From NCBI RefSeq assembly GCF_000002235.5, contig NW_022145605.1:372001-436000 (forward strand): a stretch of 64,000 bases of DNA, written 5' to 3'. A program made the position numbers and the translations under genes. The notes beneath the pieces were generated by a model that had not been told where the DNA came from, ran no database searches, and was given only the letters and a program-made list of their open reading frames with translations. Position 1 is the stretch's first letter. Each line of letters opens with the position of its first letter. Below are positions 47,701 through 59,002 of this stretch, one piece after another. This DNA comes from Strongylocentrotus purpuratus (lineage: Eukaryota; Echinodermata; Echinoidea; Camarodonta; Strongylocentrotidae).

Positions 47701-50277
47701 GGATTAGGGAGTCCGGAAAAGGACTGTCGGTAATCTTTTTTTCTTGAGTGTGTGTGTAGTCCTGAAATGGACTGGTGGTAATATTTCTTGAGGTTATAGT
47801 TCTAAAGAGAACTGTAGCGCCGGTTTGGAGAGGATGGTTAGTAGGAGGGGCTCGACTCTGTCGTCGGGAGCGATGAAGTAATTTATGAAGCGGTTGATTC
47901 ACTGATCAGAAGCTGTAGAAAAGTCACTATGTAGGAGATTTTGGCTGTAAAATTTTGCGCTACATTGGACTTTTAATGGGCTTGTTAGAACATAAAGCTA
48001 CAATGACCAAAATAAATAAATTATGAATTGTATCTGTTTGAAATTTAGGGTTGAGATTAGTTTTAGAAACTTGTACTGGCTGTATACAGAGAGGGAACCT
48101 TACAGGCCAATAATGGAATACATAGGGAGCTTGCTCATGGATATTCAATGAAGAATTATGCAGATGATCTGGGACCTAATGGTCTGCACCATAGATTCCC
48201 GTAAACTACTAACTCTAACTCATTTTATATTTCCTTCTGCTCTTATGCCATTCAGGAAGGAGATATGTAGAGTTATTTCGAGAAGAAGCTTGGAATAAGG
48301 ATGCATACACTAAACATCAGGAAGAGCCTCCATGGGCTAAACAGGTTGGTATATTTCTACATATCTGTTTTAGTATCAATTAGTGTTTGTGGTGAATTGT
48401 TGAATGATTTCATGACATTGCCCCTTCTTATTTAAGTGAACTATTATCATTGTATCGGCCTACTCGTACTTTAAGATCACGCTCAAAATCATTATTCATT
48501 GTCCCTCCCACCTCAACAAAAACATATGGTGAACGTTCTTTTACCCACGCCTCCTCAGTTTTATGGAATGCCCTTCCAGATTCCATGAGAAATCACAATA
48601 ATTTAAACAAGTTTAAGATTTCTCTTGAAAGGTATTTATTCAATGTTAAAAGTGAACACCCATGGACTCAGCGTTCAACACTACATGTACTTTTTTGCTT
48701 CTAAGTTGATTTTCTAATTTGTATGACTTTTTCTTGTAATTCTTTCCTTTCTTTTTAAAGCGCATAGGGACATGCTATCCTGTAATGTGTTATGCGCTAT
48801 AAAAGAACTGAATATTGTTCTTTGTGTGTGCTGTGGGATTAAATCTGTGCAGATTGAGTGTGATACATCTCATGCAAGGGGTATAGCTAGTATCTATCTC
48901 CACATATGGGCATAGGTAATGAAGATATCAGTTCAGTAATATATTCACAAATTGGTTTCTCCTTTGATTACAGAAAAAAGAAAGATCTGTATTTTTGACA
49001 TAGTTTCCATGTCCCACTGTTACCGGTATATTAATACATAATATTTGTTCTCAATCTTTTCAAACAGGCTGCCGAACTGGAAAATTCAGAAGACACTATT
49101 GCTGAGGTGTGTATATGGTTCTTCTATGTTCAAGTATATGAGTCAAAACTTGAAATGATAATGGTCAATTTAATTTAATGCCTATTTCAGTACTAATCCT
49201 ACAATATTCAGTCAATAATTTTGTCTTAAATGTGTGAATGGTTGAAGACAACCTTGTAGAAAGTACACATGAATTTGTAATTCCCCTATTAATCTCCTGT
49301 TCTTTTTTCTTTTTATTTTGTCTAACTTTCTCTATTTATTATTTCTTCTGATTATTCTTGATTATTAATACAAGTTTGACAAGGTTTCTTTAGATGGTTG
49401 AGTGAGATAAAGCCTCATTGTACTGATGCATGAAAAGAAGAGATTGCAGCTCAAGTCAATTAATTCATTCGTCATTTAATCATTTCTTCCCCAGACTGGA
49501 CGGCTTTTTGTGAGGAATCTTGCTTACATCTGCAAGGAGGAGGACCTAGAATTCTTGTTTAGTAAATACGGTAAGAAGATGAATTAGTCGATCAAGATTT
49601 GCTACTTCCAGTATACCAACAAAGAATGAAAACAATGAGAGGAAACTATAGAACCAAACTCAAATCTTTAAGGCCATGTCAATCCAGCTTTGAAATTTGA
49701 AATAGATTAATTCGTTGTGATTGTGCCATGGACCAGACATGGGCTTTTGGTGGAGTTTCTTCCTAGAAAGTGGAGATGACAATTCCTCACCAAGCTTTTT
49801 GGATGTTCATAGTGAGTTGGGGAGACCAAACATAAATTAAAACTCCTATTTCAAATCATAAAAGTTGAATGAAGATATCCTCAAGTATTGAATGTTAAGT
49901 TTATTTTTCCTAGCGAAGTGAAACATACAACATTTTTAGTATCATGCTATTTGTCATCCCTAAACTTTAAACCAATATGAGCCTTCCTATGCATTTGCAA
50001 TAAGAATTTTCTAGAAGTTACTGTTCTTTAGTATTGGTTACAATCATTGTCCTTGCAAGCTCTACAAATCACTGTGTGTGTGCTTTTTCTTATCCTTTGG
50101 CAAGAGCTTTATATCATCCTATTTATTTGATATGTTTCCCCTGCAGGTCCTCTTACAGAAGTGAATCTTCCCATAGACACCTTCACAAAGAAGATAAAAG
50201 GTTTTGCTTTCGTCACTTTCATGATGCCTGAGCATGCCGTCAGGGCATACACAGAACTAGATGGGACCAGCTTTCAG
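38736..50277 (+). CDS. RBM19: RBM19 (Mrd1-type multi-RRM RNA-binding protein), N-terminal 504 codons
   Basis: Fourteen exons join in phase: 38736-38771, 40473-40655, 41160-41303, 41665-41718, 43125-43284, 44148-44284, 45217-45435, 45733-45825, 46331-46409, 47526-47597, 48256-48344, 49068-49106, 49495-49570 and 50147-50277. RRM1 starts at the first codon: MSRIIVKNLPPQIKEEKL, then LKFTKGGVFRKFAFIGFK, as in human RBM19. Next come a basic stretch, EDDPKFQEFLEAH, two acidic runs around KKELSDMDYLKSK, RRM2 (TIKMRGVPFNVKE to GVIFVEFAS) and RRM3 (GRLFVRNLAYICKEEDL to GFAFVTFMMPEHAVRAY). RBM19/Mrd1 is a nucleolar factor for pre-rRNA processing. The human protein is about twice this length with six RRMs; RRM3's end and RRMs 4-6 are not found before 64000. 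Either intron 14 exceeds 13.7 kb or the assembly joins wrongly in the repeats. Confidence 0.95.
39340..39560. other. CpG-richer patch in RBM19 intron 1
   Basis: It contains GGAGCTCCGCAGCGCGCCAT and GGTTCGCGGTGGGAAGG in an otherwise AT-rich intron. It could be an alternative or antisense promoter or a repeat fragment. No gene is tied to it. Confidence 0.25.
41760..42400. repeat. Repeat cluster in RBM19 intron 4 (T-tracts and a TACCCGAGTA-type element)
   Basis: A (T)8-9C run at 41872-41975, then GAATATTCGGGTACAAG, GTACCCGAGTAGTTGTC and GGGTACTCGAGCATTCGACT at 42300-42375, typical of a decayed DNA-transposon end. Related GAGGTACCCGAGTACACTCC lies at about 41810. Confidence 0.4.
44525..44700 (+). 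repeat. SINE-like or LINE-tail repeat in RBM19 intron 6
   Basis: An AATAATAATAATA run precedes TTTACCCGGGGTAGCCTCAT and CTGTTCTCCCTGAGGGCCCT, with a later GTGCTTTACAAAATAAATG. It looks like a dispersed short interspersed repeat with a microsatellite end. Family not named. Confidence 0.4.
46443..46903. mobile_element. Non-autonomous DNA transposon in RBM19 intron 9
   Basis: Inverted ends CTCGCTACCCTAAATAG and CTATTTGGGGTAGCGAG with AATT on both sides (46439-46442 and 46904-46907), a possible 4-bp target duplication. The interior is moderately GC-rich and has no transposase. Superfamily not assigned. Confidence 0.65.
47098..47269. mobile_element. Long hairpin (63-bp arms) in RBM19 intron 9
   Basis: Arm 47098-47160 (AACATGTAGTTTTTAAG to CATCCACTCCTG) pairs with 47207-47269 around a 46-bp loop with only a few mismatches. 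Transcribed with RBM19 it would form a long, near-perfect RNA hairpin. Confidence 0.75.
48411..48830 (+). mobile_element. LINE 3'-end fragment (RT C-terminus and tail) in RBM19 intron 11
   Basis: The open frame has IAPSYLSELLSLYRPTRTL, TKTYGERSFTHASSVLWNAL and FKISLERYLF, the classic C-terminal motif of CR1/L2/Rex-group RTs. It is followed by a short 3' UTR and the tail GCGCTATAAAAGAACTGAA. 5'-truncated, sense to RBM19. Confidence 0.8.
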
Positions 50278-50785
50278 GTAGGTCTCTAACCTTAGGACCT
50301 TTAGAAGGGTTGTATAGGAGTCATATTATTGATATGATTGGCTGACAGACAGCCTAGGAGAAGGTAATCAGGGAGAACCGTAAAGGGAGCTCAGTGAATA
50401 GATTTAAATCAGCTTGATCAAGCATTACATTCCCTCTAGACAGCTACGTTCTCAAAACTACAGTTCCGCCTGCGATCAACGTCACACTGATCGCACGCAA
50501 TTGATCGCGCTCAAAATGCGCGACTATGAGCGCGATCGCGCGCTCTTGTTATGCGTTATCACTGAATGCGCATACTGTCCTCTACGGCAGAAAAGAGGCG
50601 CGATATTCTGTACGGCAGTATTACAAAAGCGCTCGATTCAGTTCAAAACGGCAGTAAAAAGCGGGGGTGTTTTAAAAATATCTCTCCCGTTTCAATTTTG
50701 TTTTCCTCATTAATACGTTGATTGTTTTCCCTTTTTGAAGATTATCTAGATCATGCATGCCTGCTTTTTTAAATTTTCTACTTCT
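50278..50785. other. RBM19 intron 14 start; GATCGC-rich patch
   Basis: 50465-50560 is rich in GATCGC/GCGATC words (GAGCGCGATCGCGCGCTC). Similar words recur in the 876-bp array downstream. No exon is recognised. Confidence 0.35.
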
Positions 50786-51610
50786 AAAAACAATAATTAT
50801 CAGCAAGGTTTTGTTGCCCCTACGGAGATCTAAAAACGATAATTATCGGCAATACTTTGTTGCCCCTACGGTGATCTAAAAACAATAATTATCGGCAAGG
50901 TTTTGTTGCCCCTACGGAGATCTAAAAACAATAATTATCGGCAAGGCTTTGTTGCCCCTACGGATATCTAAAAACAATAATTATCAGCAAGGTTTTGTTG
51001 CCCCTACGGATATCTAAAAACAATAATTATCGGCAAGGTTTTGTTGCCCCTACGAAGATCTAAAAACAATAATTATCGGCAAGACTTTGTGGCCCCTACG
51101 GAGATCTGAAAACTATAATTATCGGCAAGGTTTTGTTGACCCTCCGGAGATCTAAAAACAATAATTATCAGTAAGACTTTGTTGCCCCTACGGAGATCTA
51201 AATACAATAATTATCAGCAAGGTTTTGTTGCCCCTACGGAGATCTAAAAACAATAATTATCGGCAAGGTTTTGTTGCTCCTACGGAGATCTAAAAACAAT
51301 AATAATCGGCAAGACTTAGGTGCCCCTACGGAGATCTAAAAACAATAATTATCGGCAAGACTTTGTTGCTCCTACGGAGGTCTAAAAACAATAATTATAG
51401 GTAAGGTTTTGTTACCCCTCCGGAGATCTAAAAACAAAAATTATCGGCAAGGTTTAGTTGACCCTCCGGAGATCTAAAAACAATAATTATCTGCAACGTT
51501 TTGTTGCCCCTATGGAGGTCTAAAAACAATAATTATCGGCAAGGTTTTGTTGCCCCTACGGAGATCTAAAAACAATAATTATCGACAAGACTTTGTTGCC
51601 CCTACGGAGA
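50786..51610 (+). repeat. 46-bp minisatellite, ~18 units
   Basis: The unit is AAAAACAATAATTATCGGCA, then AGGTTTTGTTGCCCCTACGG and AGATCT. The starts at 50786, 50832 and 50878 fix the period at 46. Units vary at a few positions (CGGCAAGACTT and CGGCAAGGTTT forms are interspersed). Confidence 0.92.
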
Positions 51611-51611
51611 C

Positions 51612-51990
51612 AATTAGTTGTCGCTGATATTACCGGCTTTGTGACAAAAATTAAGCCGACGGAAAGAAAGAAATGAATAAAGAAAATTAATTCAAATATC
51701 ACTTGCGCTAGAGAAACAAAAAGTGAGAGAGATAGAAGCGAAAACGATTAAATATCGCTGATTTTACCGGCTTTCATGATAAAACTTAAGCCGTCGGAAA
51801 TAAATAAAGAAAATGAATTGCAATATCACTGGCACTAGAGAAATAAAAAGTGAGAGAAAGAGATTGGTGAAAACAATGAAGTGTCGCTGATATTACCGGC
51901 TTTCATGACAAAAATTAAGCCGACGGAAAGAAAGAAACGAATAAAGAAAATATCACTTGCGCTAGAGAAATAAAAAGTGAGATTTTTTTC
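51612..51990 (+). repeat. ~135-bp tandem repeat, ~2.7 units
   Basis: GTCGCTGATATTACCGGCTT recurs at about 51619, 51755 (variant) and 51887, followed by AAGCCGACGGAAAGAAAG and AGAGAAATAAAAAGTGAGA. An inverted relative lies at about 61745-61920. Confidence 0.8.
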
Positions 51991-52708
51991 TTCTTCTCCA
52001 CCTCACTTTGTCACTATGATTCTATTTTGTACCTAAATTTTTGTAAATAATTATGGGTTCACTTATTAAAACTTGCATATTTGTTTGTAAAGTGTATTTT
52101 CATTGTTTTATATTCTGTTCTAACAAAACAATGGATTCTGAGTGGGGCATTCTGGCGACATTCCGAATGCCAATTGTATAAATCCGTGACGTAATTAACT
52201 ATGAGGCCTAAAAAATAAAAATATATTGTGCCTTAGGTGCTAAAACATGGGTCGGTCGGAAAATAATCATCTTTTTTTTTTTCTTTTTTCTTTTTTTCTC
52301 GCCCTTTTTGGGCTGATATTTTTCAGTTTTTAATGTGTTTTTTTCTTCTTTTTTTTCTCGCCCTCTTTGGCCTGCTATTTCTCAGTTTTTAATGCTTTAA
52401 TACATGTGTTTCAGCGACATCATTCAATTCATATCTTTTCACCTTATACTAATCCATGGTTTACAATGTTGTGTTGAGACAACACTCTCTGCTTCCCAGC
52501 TGATGAGGTTTTTCAACTGCCTGTAAAACTTGCTAGCAATGTGAAGATTGTTGACAAATTGTACAGGTAGTCCCGGGCACAAAGTGGTCTCTTTACTAAC
52601 CAAAGAAGGGACCGAAACTGACACAGGAAAAGACGGCCAGACACTTTTGCATGCAAGAGGTTCAAATCATAGCCTATCACAAAATTTGTATCTAAACTGG
52701 CCCGCTTC
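51991..52708. other. T-rich non-coding DNA left of the inverted arm
   Basis: A duplicated TTTTTTCTCGCCCTTTTTGG-type phrase lies at 52290-52370. Minus-strand open frames at 52439-52710 show no recognisable domain. Confidence 0.35.
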
Positions 52709-52998
52709 ATAAAATATGCTCTTCATTCCTGTTTCAGTCCTGGGGATTGTTCCAAGTGAATGTTTGTATCCGTTTGTTGAGTCTGAAATGAGTCAAATCT
52801 GACCCCAAAAAACGAACAATAATCAAATACATGAATGTTTGAACTCACTGTATCTCCATGTTTTAATCTGAGTTGTACAATTTACAAAGTTACAAACCAA
52901 CTTACACTTTGTCTTGCTGGAAAACTTTAATAAAGAAACAATATTTGAATAAATAAACACAAATACATGTGTGTTTTCTCGCTCACATGAGTTTCATT
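52709..52998 (+). repeat. Left inverted arm of the 52.7-64 kb structure
   Basis: CATAAAATATGCTCTTCATT, CCTGGGGATTGTTCCAAGTG and CAATATTTGAATAAATAAAC are found as reverse complement at 63735-64000 with moderate divergence. It leads directly into the 876-bp array. Confidence 0.8.
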
Positions 52999-55900
52999 GA
53001 ACAGAGCGCATACGATCCCATTTGATTGCAACTGATCGCAGACAATTACTGCGTGTTCTGGTAACGTAGAGGCTTGTGGATAGTTCTCAATGTTGTAGGG
53101 AAAGTTTGAAGGAAAGAAAAAGACAAAACTCTAACGTTTGAGATTCGAGGAAACATAATATGGGGATGTATGAGTAGTTTCTGTCATGGGCGGAGATTCC
53201 TTTTCGAAAGGTTTACAAACGTGTATAGTCTCATAGCAACAGCATTCATTTGCGATCAGATGCAATCACGTGAAAAAAAAAAGGTCTTTAGCGGTAAAAG
53301 GCACGACAATTATAATTTTGATGTACAAAGCCCGGTCGACAAAGCCAATTCAAATTTTACATGCAGGTAGATGAAACACAAATTATGTTCTTTGTAAAAA
53401 TTATATTGCCATGGTGTCCTTTGGAAATCAATCAACGGATCATTCTCATGGCTCCTCTTTGAAAAGACATAACGGAAGAATGTGAACTCATCATACCAGG
53501 TGTTTCGGGTTAAGTTAAACATTTTATGCATCCTCAAAAGATTCCCTTTTTCTTTCAAACACAATTCTTGTCGTTAAGGAATATCCCTATTTCTGTGAGA
53601 GCATTCGCACTCAAGCAGACTATGAATCTTAATTTTGTTATGTCTCTCCAATGTATATAATAGTTTAAATTAAACGACTATCAATCGATCTTTCCGTACT
53701 GTAGCTTTATGCTTGAATTTCATTTTAATTATCTACCCCGACCGGCGCCTATATATTAAGTGGACACTGTTCAGCTATCGCATCCAAAACAGTTTAATCC
53801 GGCCCAGCAAAGATTAAACAATTATAAACGTGGATGGGAAAGAGATGCGGAAAGCTTGAAAATTTTCTATACAAGGAACAGAGCGCATACGATCCCATTT
53901 GATTGCAACTGATCGCAGACAATAACTGTGTGTTCTGGTTACGTAGAGGCTTGTGGATAGTTCTCAATAGTTTGAAGAAAAGAAAAAAAACAGAACCCTA
54001 ACGTTTGAGATTCGAGGAAACATAATATGGGGATGTATGAGTAGATTCTGTCATGGGCAGAGATTCCTTTTCGAAAGGTTTACACACGTGTATAGTCTCA
54101 TTGCAATAGCATTCATTTGCGATCAAATGCAATCACGTGAAGAAAAAAGGGTCTAGCGGTAAAAGGCACAACAATTATAATTTTGGTGTAGAAAGCCCGG
54201 TCGACAAAGCCTATTCAAATTTTACAAGCAGGTAGATAAAATACAAATTATGTTGTTTGTAAACTTTATTGTGCTATGGGGTACTTTGAAAATCAATCAA
54301 CGGATCATTCTCATGGCTCCTCTTTGAAAAGACATAACGGAAGAATGTACTCTCACCTTACCAGGTGTTTCGGGGTCGAGTTAAACATTTTATGCATCCT
54401 CAAAAGATTCCCTTTTTCTTTCAAACACAATTCTTGACGTTAAGAAATATCCCTATTTCTGTGAGAGCATTCGCACTCAAGCAGACTATGAATCTTAATT
54501 TTGTTATGTCTCTCCAATGTATATAATAGTTTAAATAAAACGACTATCAATCGATCTTTCCGTACTGTAGCTTTATGCTTGAATTTCATTTTAATTATCC
54601 ATCCGACTGGCGCCTTTATATTAAGAGCACACTGTTCAGCTATCCCATCCAAAACAGTTTAATCCGGCCCAGCAAAGATGAAAAATTATAAATGTGGCTG
54701 GGGAGAGAGATGCGGAAAGCTTGAAAATCTTCTATACAAGGAACAGAGCGCATACGATCCCATTTGATTGCAACTGATCGCAGCTGATCGCAGACAATAA
54801 CTGTGTGTTCTGGTTACGTAGAGGCTTGTGGATAGTTCTCAATAGTTTGAAGAAAAGAAAAAAAAACAGAACCCTAACGTTTGAGATTCGAGGAAACATA
54901 ATATGGGGATGTATGAGTAGATTCTGTCATGGGCAGAGATTCCTTTTCGAAAGGTTTACACACGTGTATAGTCTCATTGCAATAGCATTCATTTGCGATC
55001 AAATGCAATCACGTGAAGAAAAAAGGGTCTAGCGGTAAAAGGCACAACAATTATAATTTTGGTGTAGAAAGCCCGGTCGACAAAGCCTATTCAAATTTTA
55101 CAAGCAGGTAGATGAAACACAAATTATGTTCTTTGTAAACTTTATAGTGTTATGGGGTACTTTGAAAATCAATCGACGGATCATTCTCATGGCTCCTCTT
55201 TGAAAAGACATAACGGAAGAATGTACTCTCACCTTACCAGGTGTTTCGGGGTCGAGTTAAACATTTTATGCATCCTCAAAAGATTCCCTTTTTCTTTCAA
55301 ACACAATTCTTGTCGTTAAGGAATATCCCCATTTCTGTGAGAGCATTCGCACTCAAGCAGACTATGAATCTTAATTTTGTTATGTCTCTCCAATGTATAT
55401 AATAGTTTAAATAAATGCCTATCAATCGATCTTTCCGTACTGTAGCTTTATGCTTGAATTTCATTTTAATTATCCACCCCGACCGGCGCCTATATATTAA
55501 GTGGACACTGTTCAGCTATCGCATCCAAAACAGTTTAATCCGGCCCAGCAAAGATTAAAAAATTATAAACGTGGATGGGAGAGAGATGCGGAAAGCTTGA
55601 AAATCTTCTATACAAGGAACAGAGCGCATACGATCCCATTTGATTGCAACTGATCGCAGCTGATCGCAGACAATAACTGTGTGTTCTGGTTACGTAGAGG
55701 CTTGTGGATAGTTCTCAATAGTTTGAAGAAAAGAAAAAAAACAGAACCCTAACGTTTGAGATTCGAGGAAACATAATATGGGGATGTATGAGTAGATTCT
55801 GTCATGGGCGGAGATTCCTTTTCGAAAGGTTTACAAACGTGTATAGTCTCGTTGCAACAGCATTCATTTGCGATCAGATGCAATCACGTGAAGAAAAAAG

Positions 55901-57399
55901 GGTCTAGCGGTAAAAGGCACAACAATTATAATTTTGGTGTAGAAAGCCCGGTCGACAAAGCCTATTCAAATTTTACAAGCAGGTAGATAAAACACAAATT
56001 ATGTTCTTTGTAAACTTTATAGTGCTATGGGGTACTTTGAAAATCAATCAACGGATCATTCTCATGGCTCCTCTTAGAAAAGACATAACGGAAGCATGTA
56101 CTCTCACCGTACCAGGTGTTTCGGGGTCGAGTTAAACATTTTTATGCATCCTCCAAAGATTCCCTTTTTCTTTCAAACACAATTCTTGACGTTAAGGAAT
56201 ATCCCCATTTCTGTGAGAGCATTCGCACTCAAGCAGACTATGAATCTTAATTTTGTTATGTCTCTCCAATGTATATAATAGTTTAAATAAAACGACTATC
56301 AATCGATCTTTCCGTACTGTAGCTTTATGCTTGAATTTCATTTTAATTATCCATCCGACTGGCGCCTTTATATTAAGAGCACACTGTTCAGCTATCCCAT
56401 CCAAAACAGTTTAATCCGGCCCAGCAAAGATGAAAAATTATAAATGTGGCTGGGGAGAGAGATGCGGAAAGCTTGAAAATCTTCTATACAAGGAACAGAG
56501 CGCATACGATCCCATTTGATTGCAACTGATCGCAGCTGATCGCAGACAATAACTGTGTGTTCTGGTTACGTAGAGGCTTGTGGATAGTTCTCAATAGTTT
56601 GAAGAAAAGAAAAAAAAACAGAACCCTAACGTTTGAGATTCGAGGAAACATAATATGGGGATGTATGAGTAGATTCTGTCATGGGCAGAGATTCCTTTTC
56701 GAAAGGTTTACACACGTGTATAGTCTCATTGCAATAGCATTCATTTGCGATCAAATGCAATCACGTGAAGAAAAAAGGGTCTAGCGGTAAAAGGCACAAC
56801 AATTATAATTTTGGTGTAGAAAGCCCGGTCGACAAAGCCTATTCAAATTTTACAAGCAGGCAGATGAAACACAAATTATGTTCTTTGTAAACTTTATAGT
56901 GTTATGGGGTACTTTGAAAATCAATCGACGGATCATTCTCATGGCTCCTCTTTGAAAAGACATAACGGAAGAATGTACTCTCACCTTACCAGGTGTTTCG
57001 GGGTCGAGTTAAACATTTTATGCATCCTCAAAAGATTCCCTTTTTCTTTCAAACACAATTCTTGTCGTTAAGGAATATCCCCATTTCTGTGAGAGCATTC
57101 GCACTCAAGCAGACTATGAATCTTAATTTTGTTATGTCTCTCCAATGTATATAATAGTTTAAATAAATGCCTATCAATCGATCTTTCCGTACTGTAGCTT
57201 TATGCTTGAATTTCATTTTAATTATCCACCCCGACCGGCGCCTATATATTAAGTGGACACTGTTCAGCTATCGCATCCAAAACAGTTTAATCCGGCCCAG
57301 CAAAGATTAAAAAATTATAAACGTGGATGGGAGAGAGATGCGGAAAGCTTGAAAATCTTCTATACAAGGAACAGAGCGCATACGATCCCATTTGATTGC

Positions 57400-59002
57400 C
57401 AGGGCTGTCGTTTAAAGCCGGTAACCGGTAAAACTTGCCGCCTATTCACTCGTTTCTTACCGGCTATAATTCCTATAATAAACCTTGCAAAAATCACAGA
57501 AAGTAGATCTAAATCAATGCTAATCCAAAATTTCCTTAATTTCGTCCAAGATATAATTAGTGCCGCACATACACGGCCGCAGTCGACGAAATCCCTTACG
57601 ATCACGAACGCGACGTCGTCCTTACTTACCTAGACCTATCTATCTAACGTTACATCGCAGTTCTCCCCCCACAGCGCGGCGGCCAAGCCCGCCCGTCCCT
57701 ACCCCATTGCGATCCCGATGTGCACGCGTGAAGACGATGCACTGCACAAAATATATACACACTGATCATAACAAAACTGAAGCTAGCTCGCTGTAACCAA
57801 ACTATCCGTTGCCGATTTGATATTTGAAGATCACGGAAACCGGGGCCTATACACGTGCGTGCAATGTCTAGAGACAACGTACTTTAGATTCTGATATGCG
57901 CAAATCGGCAACAAGGTTTTGAACTCGGCTGAGTTTAGGCCGGCCACGGCCGTCCCCGGCGGACCCCCGCAGCTAGCTCGCATGATATATGCAGGCTCGC
58001 GCTCCGCGAATATTCAAAACTAACTTCCGATCGCAATCGATCTCGATCTTGTCAGGAAAAACAGTGATATAACATTATAAAATGAACAGGAACTGAAGTA
58101 AATTCTTAAATGTATTCAATAATTTCATGTCAAAAAAAATTAATTAAATGAGAATTCATATGGGGAGCCAAATAAAAGTCACAAGTAAAAAAAAAATCAA
58201 AATCTAGCCTCTGCTGCCCATTATTTAAATACTGTACATGTATTCAACAAATCATGATGTAGAAAGATTGAGTATGGTGCATCATCTCAGTTTAATTAAA
58301 AATTACAAAGTAATGGTACAAAGTGATGAATAATTATCAACTTAATAACTTTTCTTATGATTTATGATTGTTCATGTAATATTAAAGGTAAAGACCAGTA
58401 TTGGAAACGCCCCACTTTAAAAAAAAAATGAAATGGAAGCTCTCATTACCAATCATGTGAAAGAATATGTTTTGACTAATACATGATAAAAAATTTGCCG
58501 GGAAACCGCCTACTAATTCATATATTTGGTAAATTTGTTTCTCTCATGGTCTGTGAGAGATATAGGGTAGTCCCATATACATCTTTCTGTGTATAGTGCT
58601 TGTAACTTTACGAAGAATGGGCCAAATTTCTTATCATTTTGATGATTCCAGAACCTTGCAGATGCTAGATGCTAGATGATCAACCTTTTCTGATCGATTC
58701 CACGTTTCTTTCACAATGCAATCGCATGACCATAACTGGTCTTTACCTTTAAACATGAACAATGTGTGTGTTTATTACAATATATGTGTAATACAAGGTA
58801 GGAAAGATAACTACAAATTTTTTTCTTAGGTATGCACCAGATTGCACGATTTCAAGTGGAAAATCCCAATAGGTCCCTACCATAGGAGGGGGGACACCCC
58901 CCTCCCACACCCTCCCCCCTCGGTCGCTTCGCTCCCTCGCAGTGATGGTACCTCCTATAAAATTCAAATGACCTCCTTCAAAAATAATTAACAAGACCCC
59001 TG
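57400..59002. mobile_element. 1.6-kb CAGGG-ended insertion (hAT-like) in array unit 6
   Basis: The array is interrupted exactly between two GATTGC copies (57394-57399, 59003-59008). The inserted DNA starts CAGGGCTGTCG and ends GACCCCTG, i.e. CAGGG termini on both strands, as in hAT elements, although hAT duplications are usually 8 bp. It has a GC-rich left part, a nested MITE at 58382-58752 and a G/C-tract right part. No transposase frame is recognised. Confidence 0.65.
58382..58752. mobile_element. TTAA-flanked MITE, family 2, copy 2 (nested)
   Basis: TTAA borders and ends AAGGTAAAGACCAGTATTGG and CATAACTGGTCTTTACCTT. It is clearly homologous to 32496-32904, which is slightly longer in the middle. 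It is nested within the CAGGG-ended insertion. Confidence 0.8.

Noticed and set aside
50786-51610. Regular repeats resembling a CRISPR array
   Set aside because: The 46-bp units abut directly with no unique spacers, and the DNA is clearly animal. It is a minisatellite.
52439-52710. Two overlapping minus-strand frames left of the array
   Set aside because: No recognisable transposase or other domain. They overlap in different frames and neither extends through the region.
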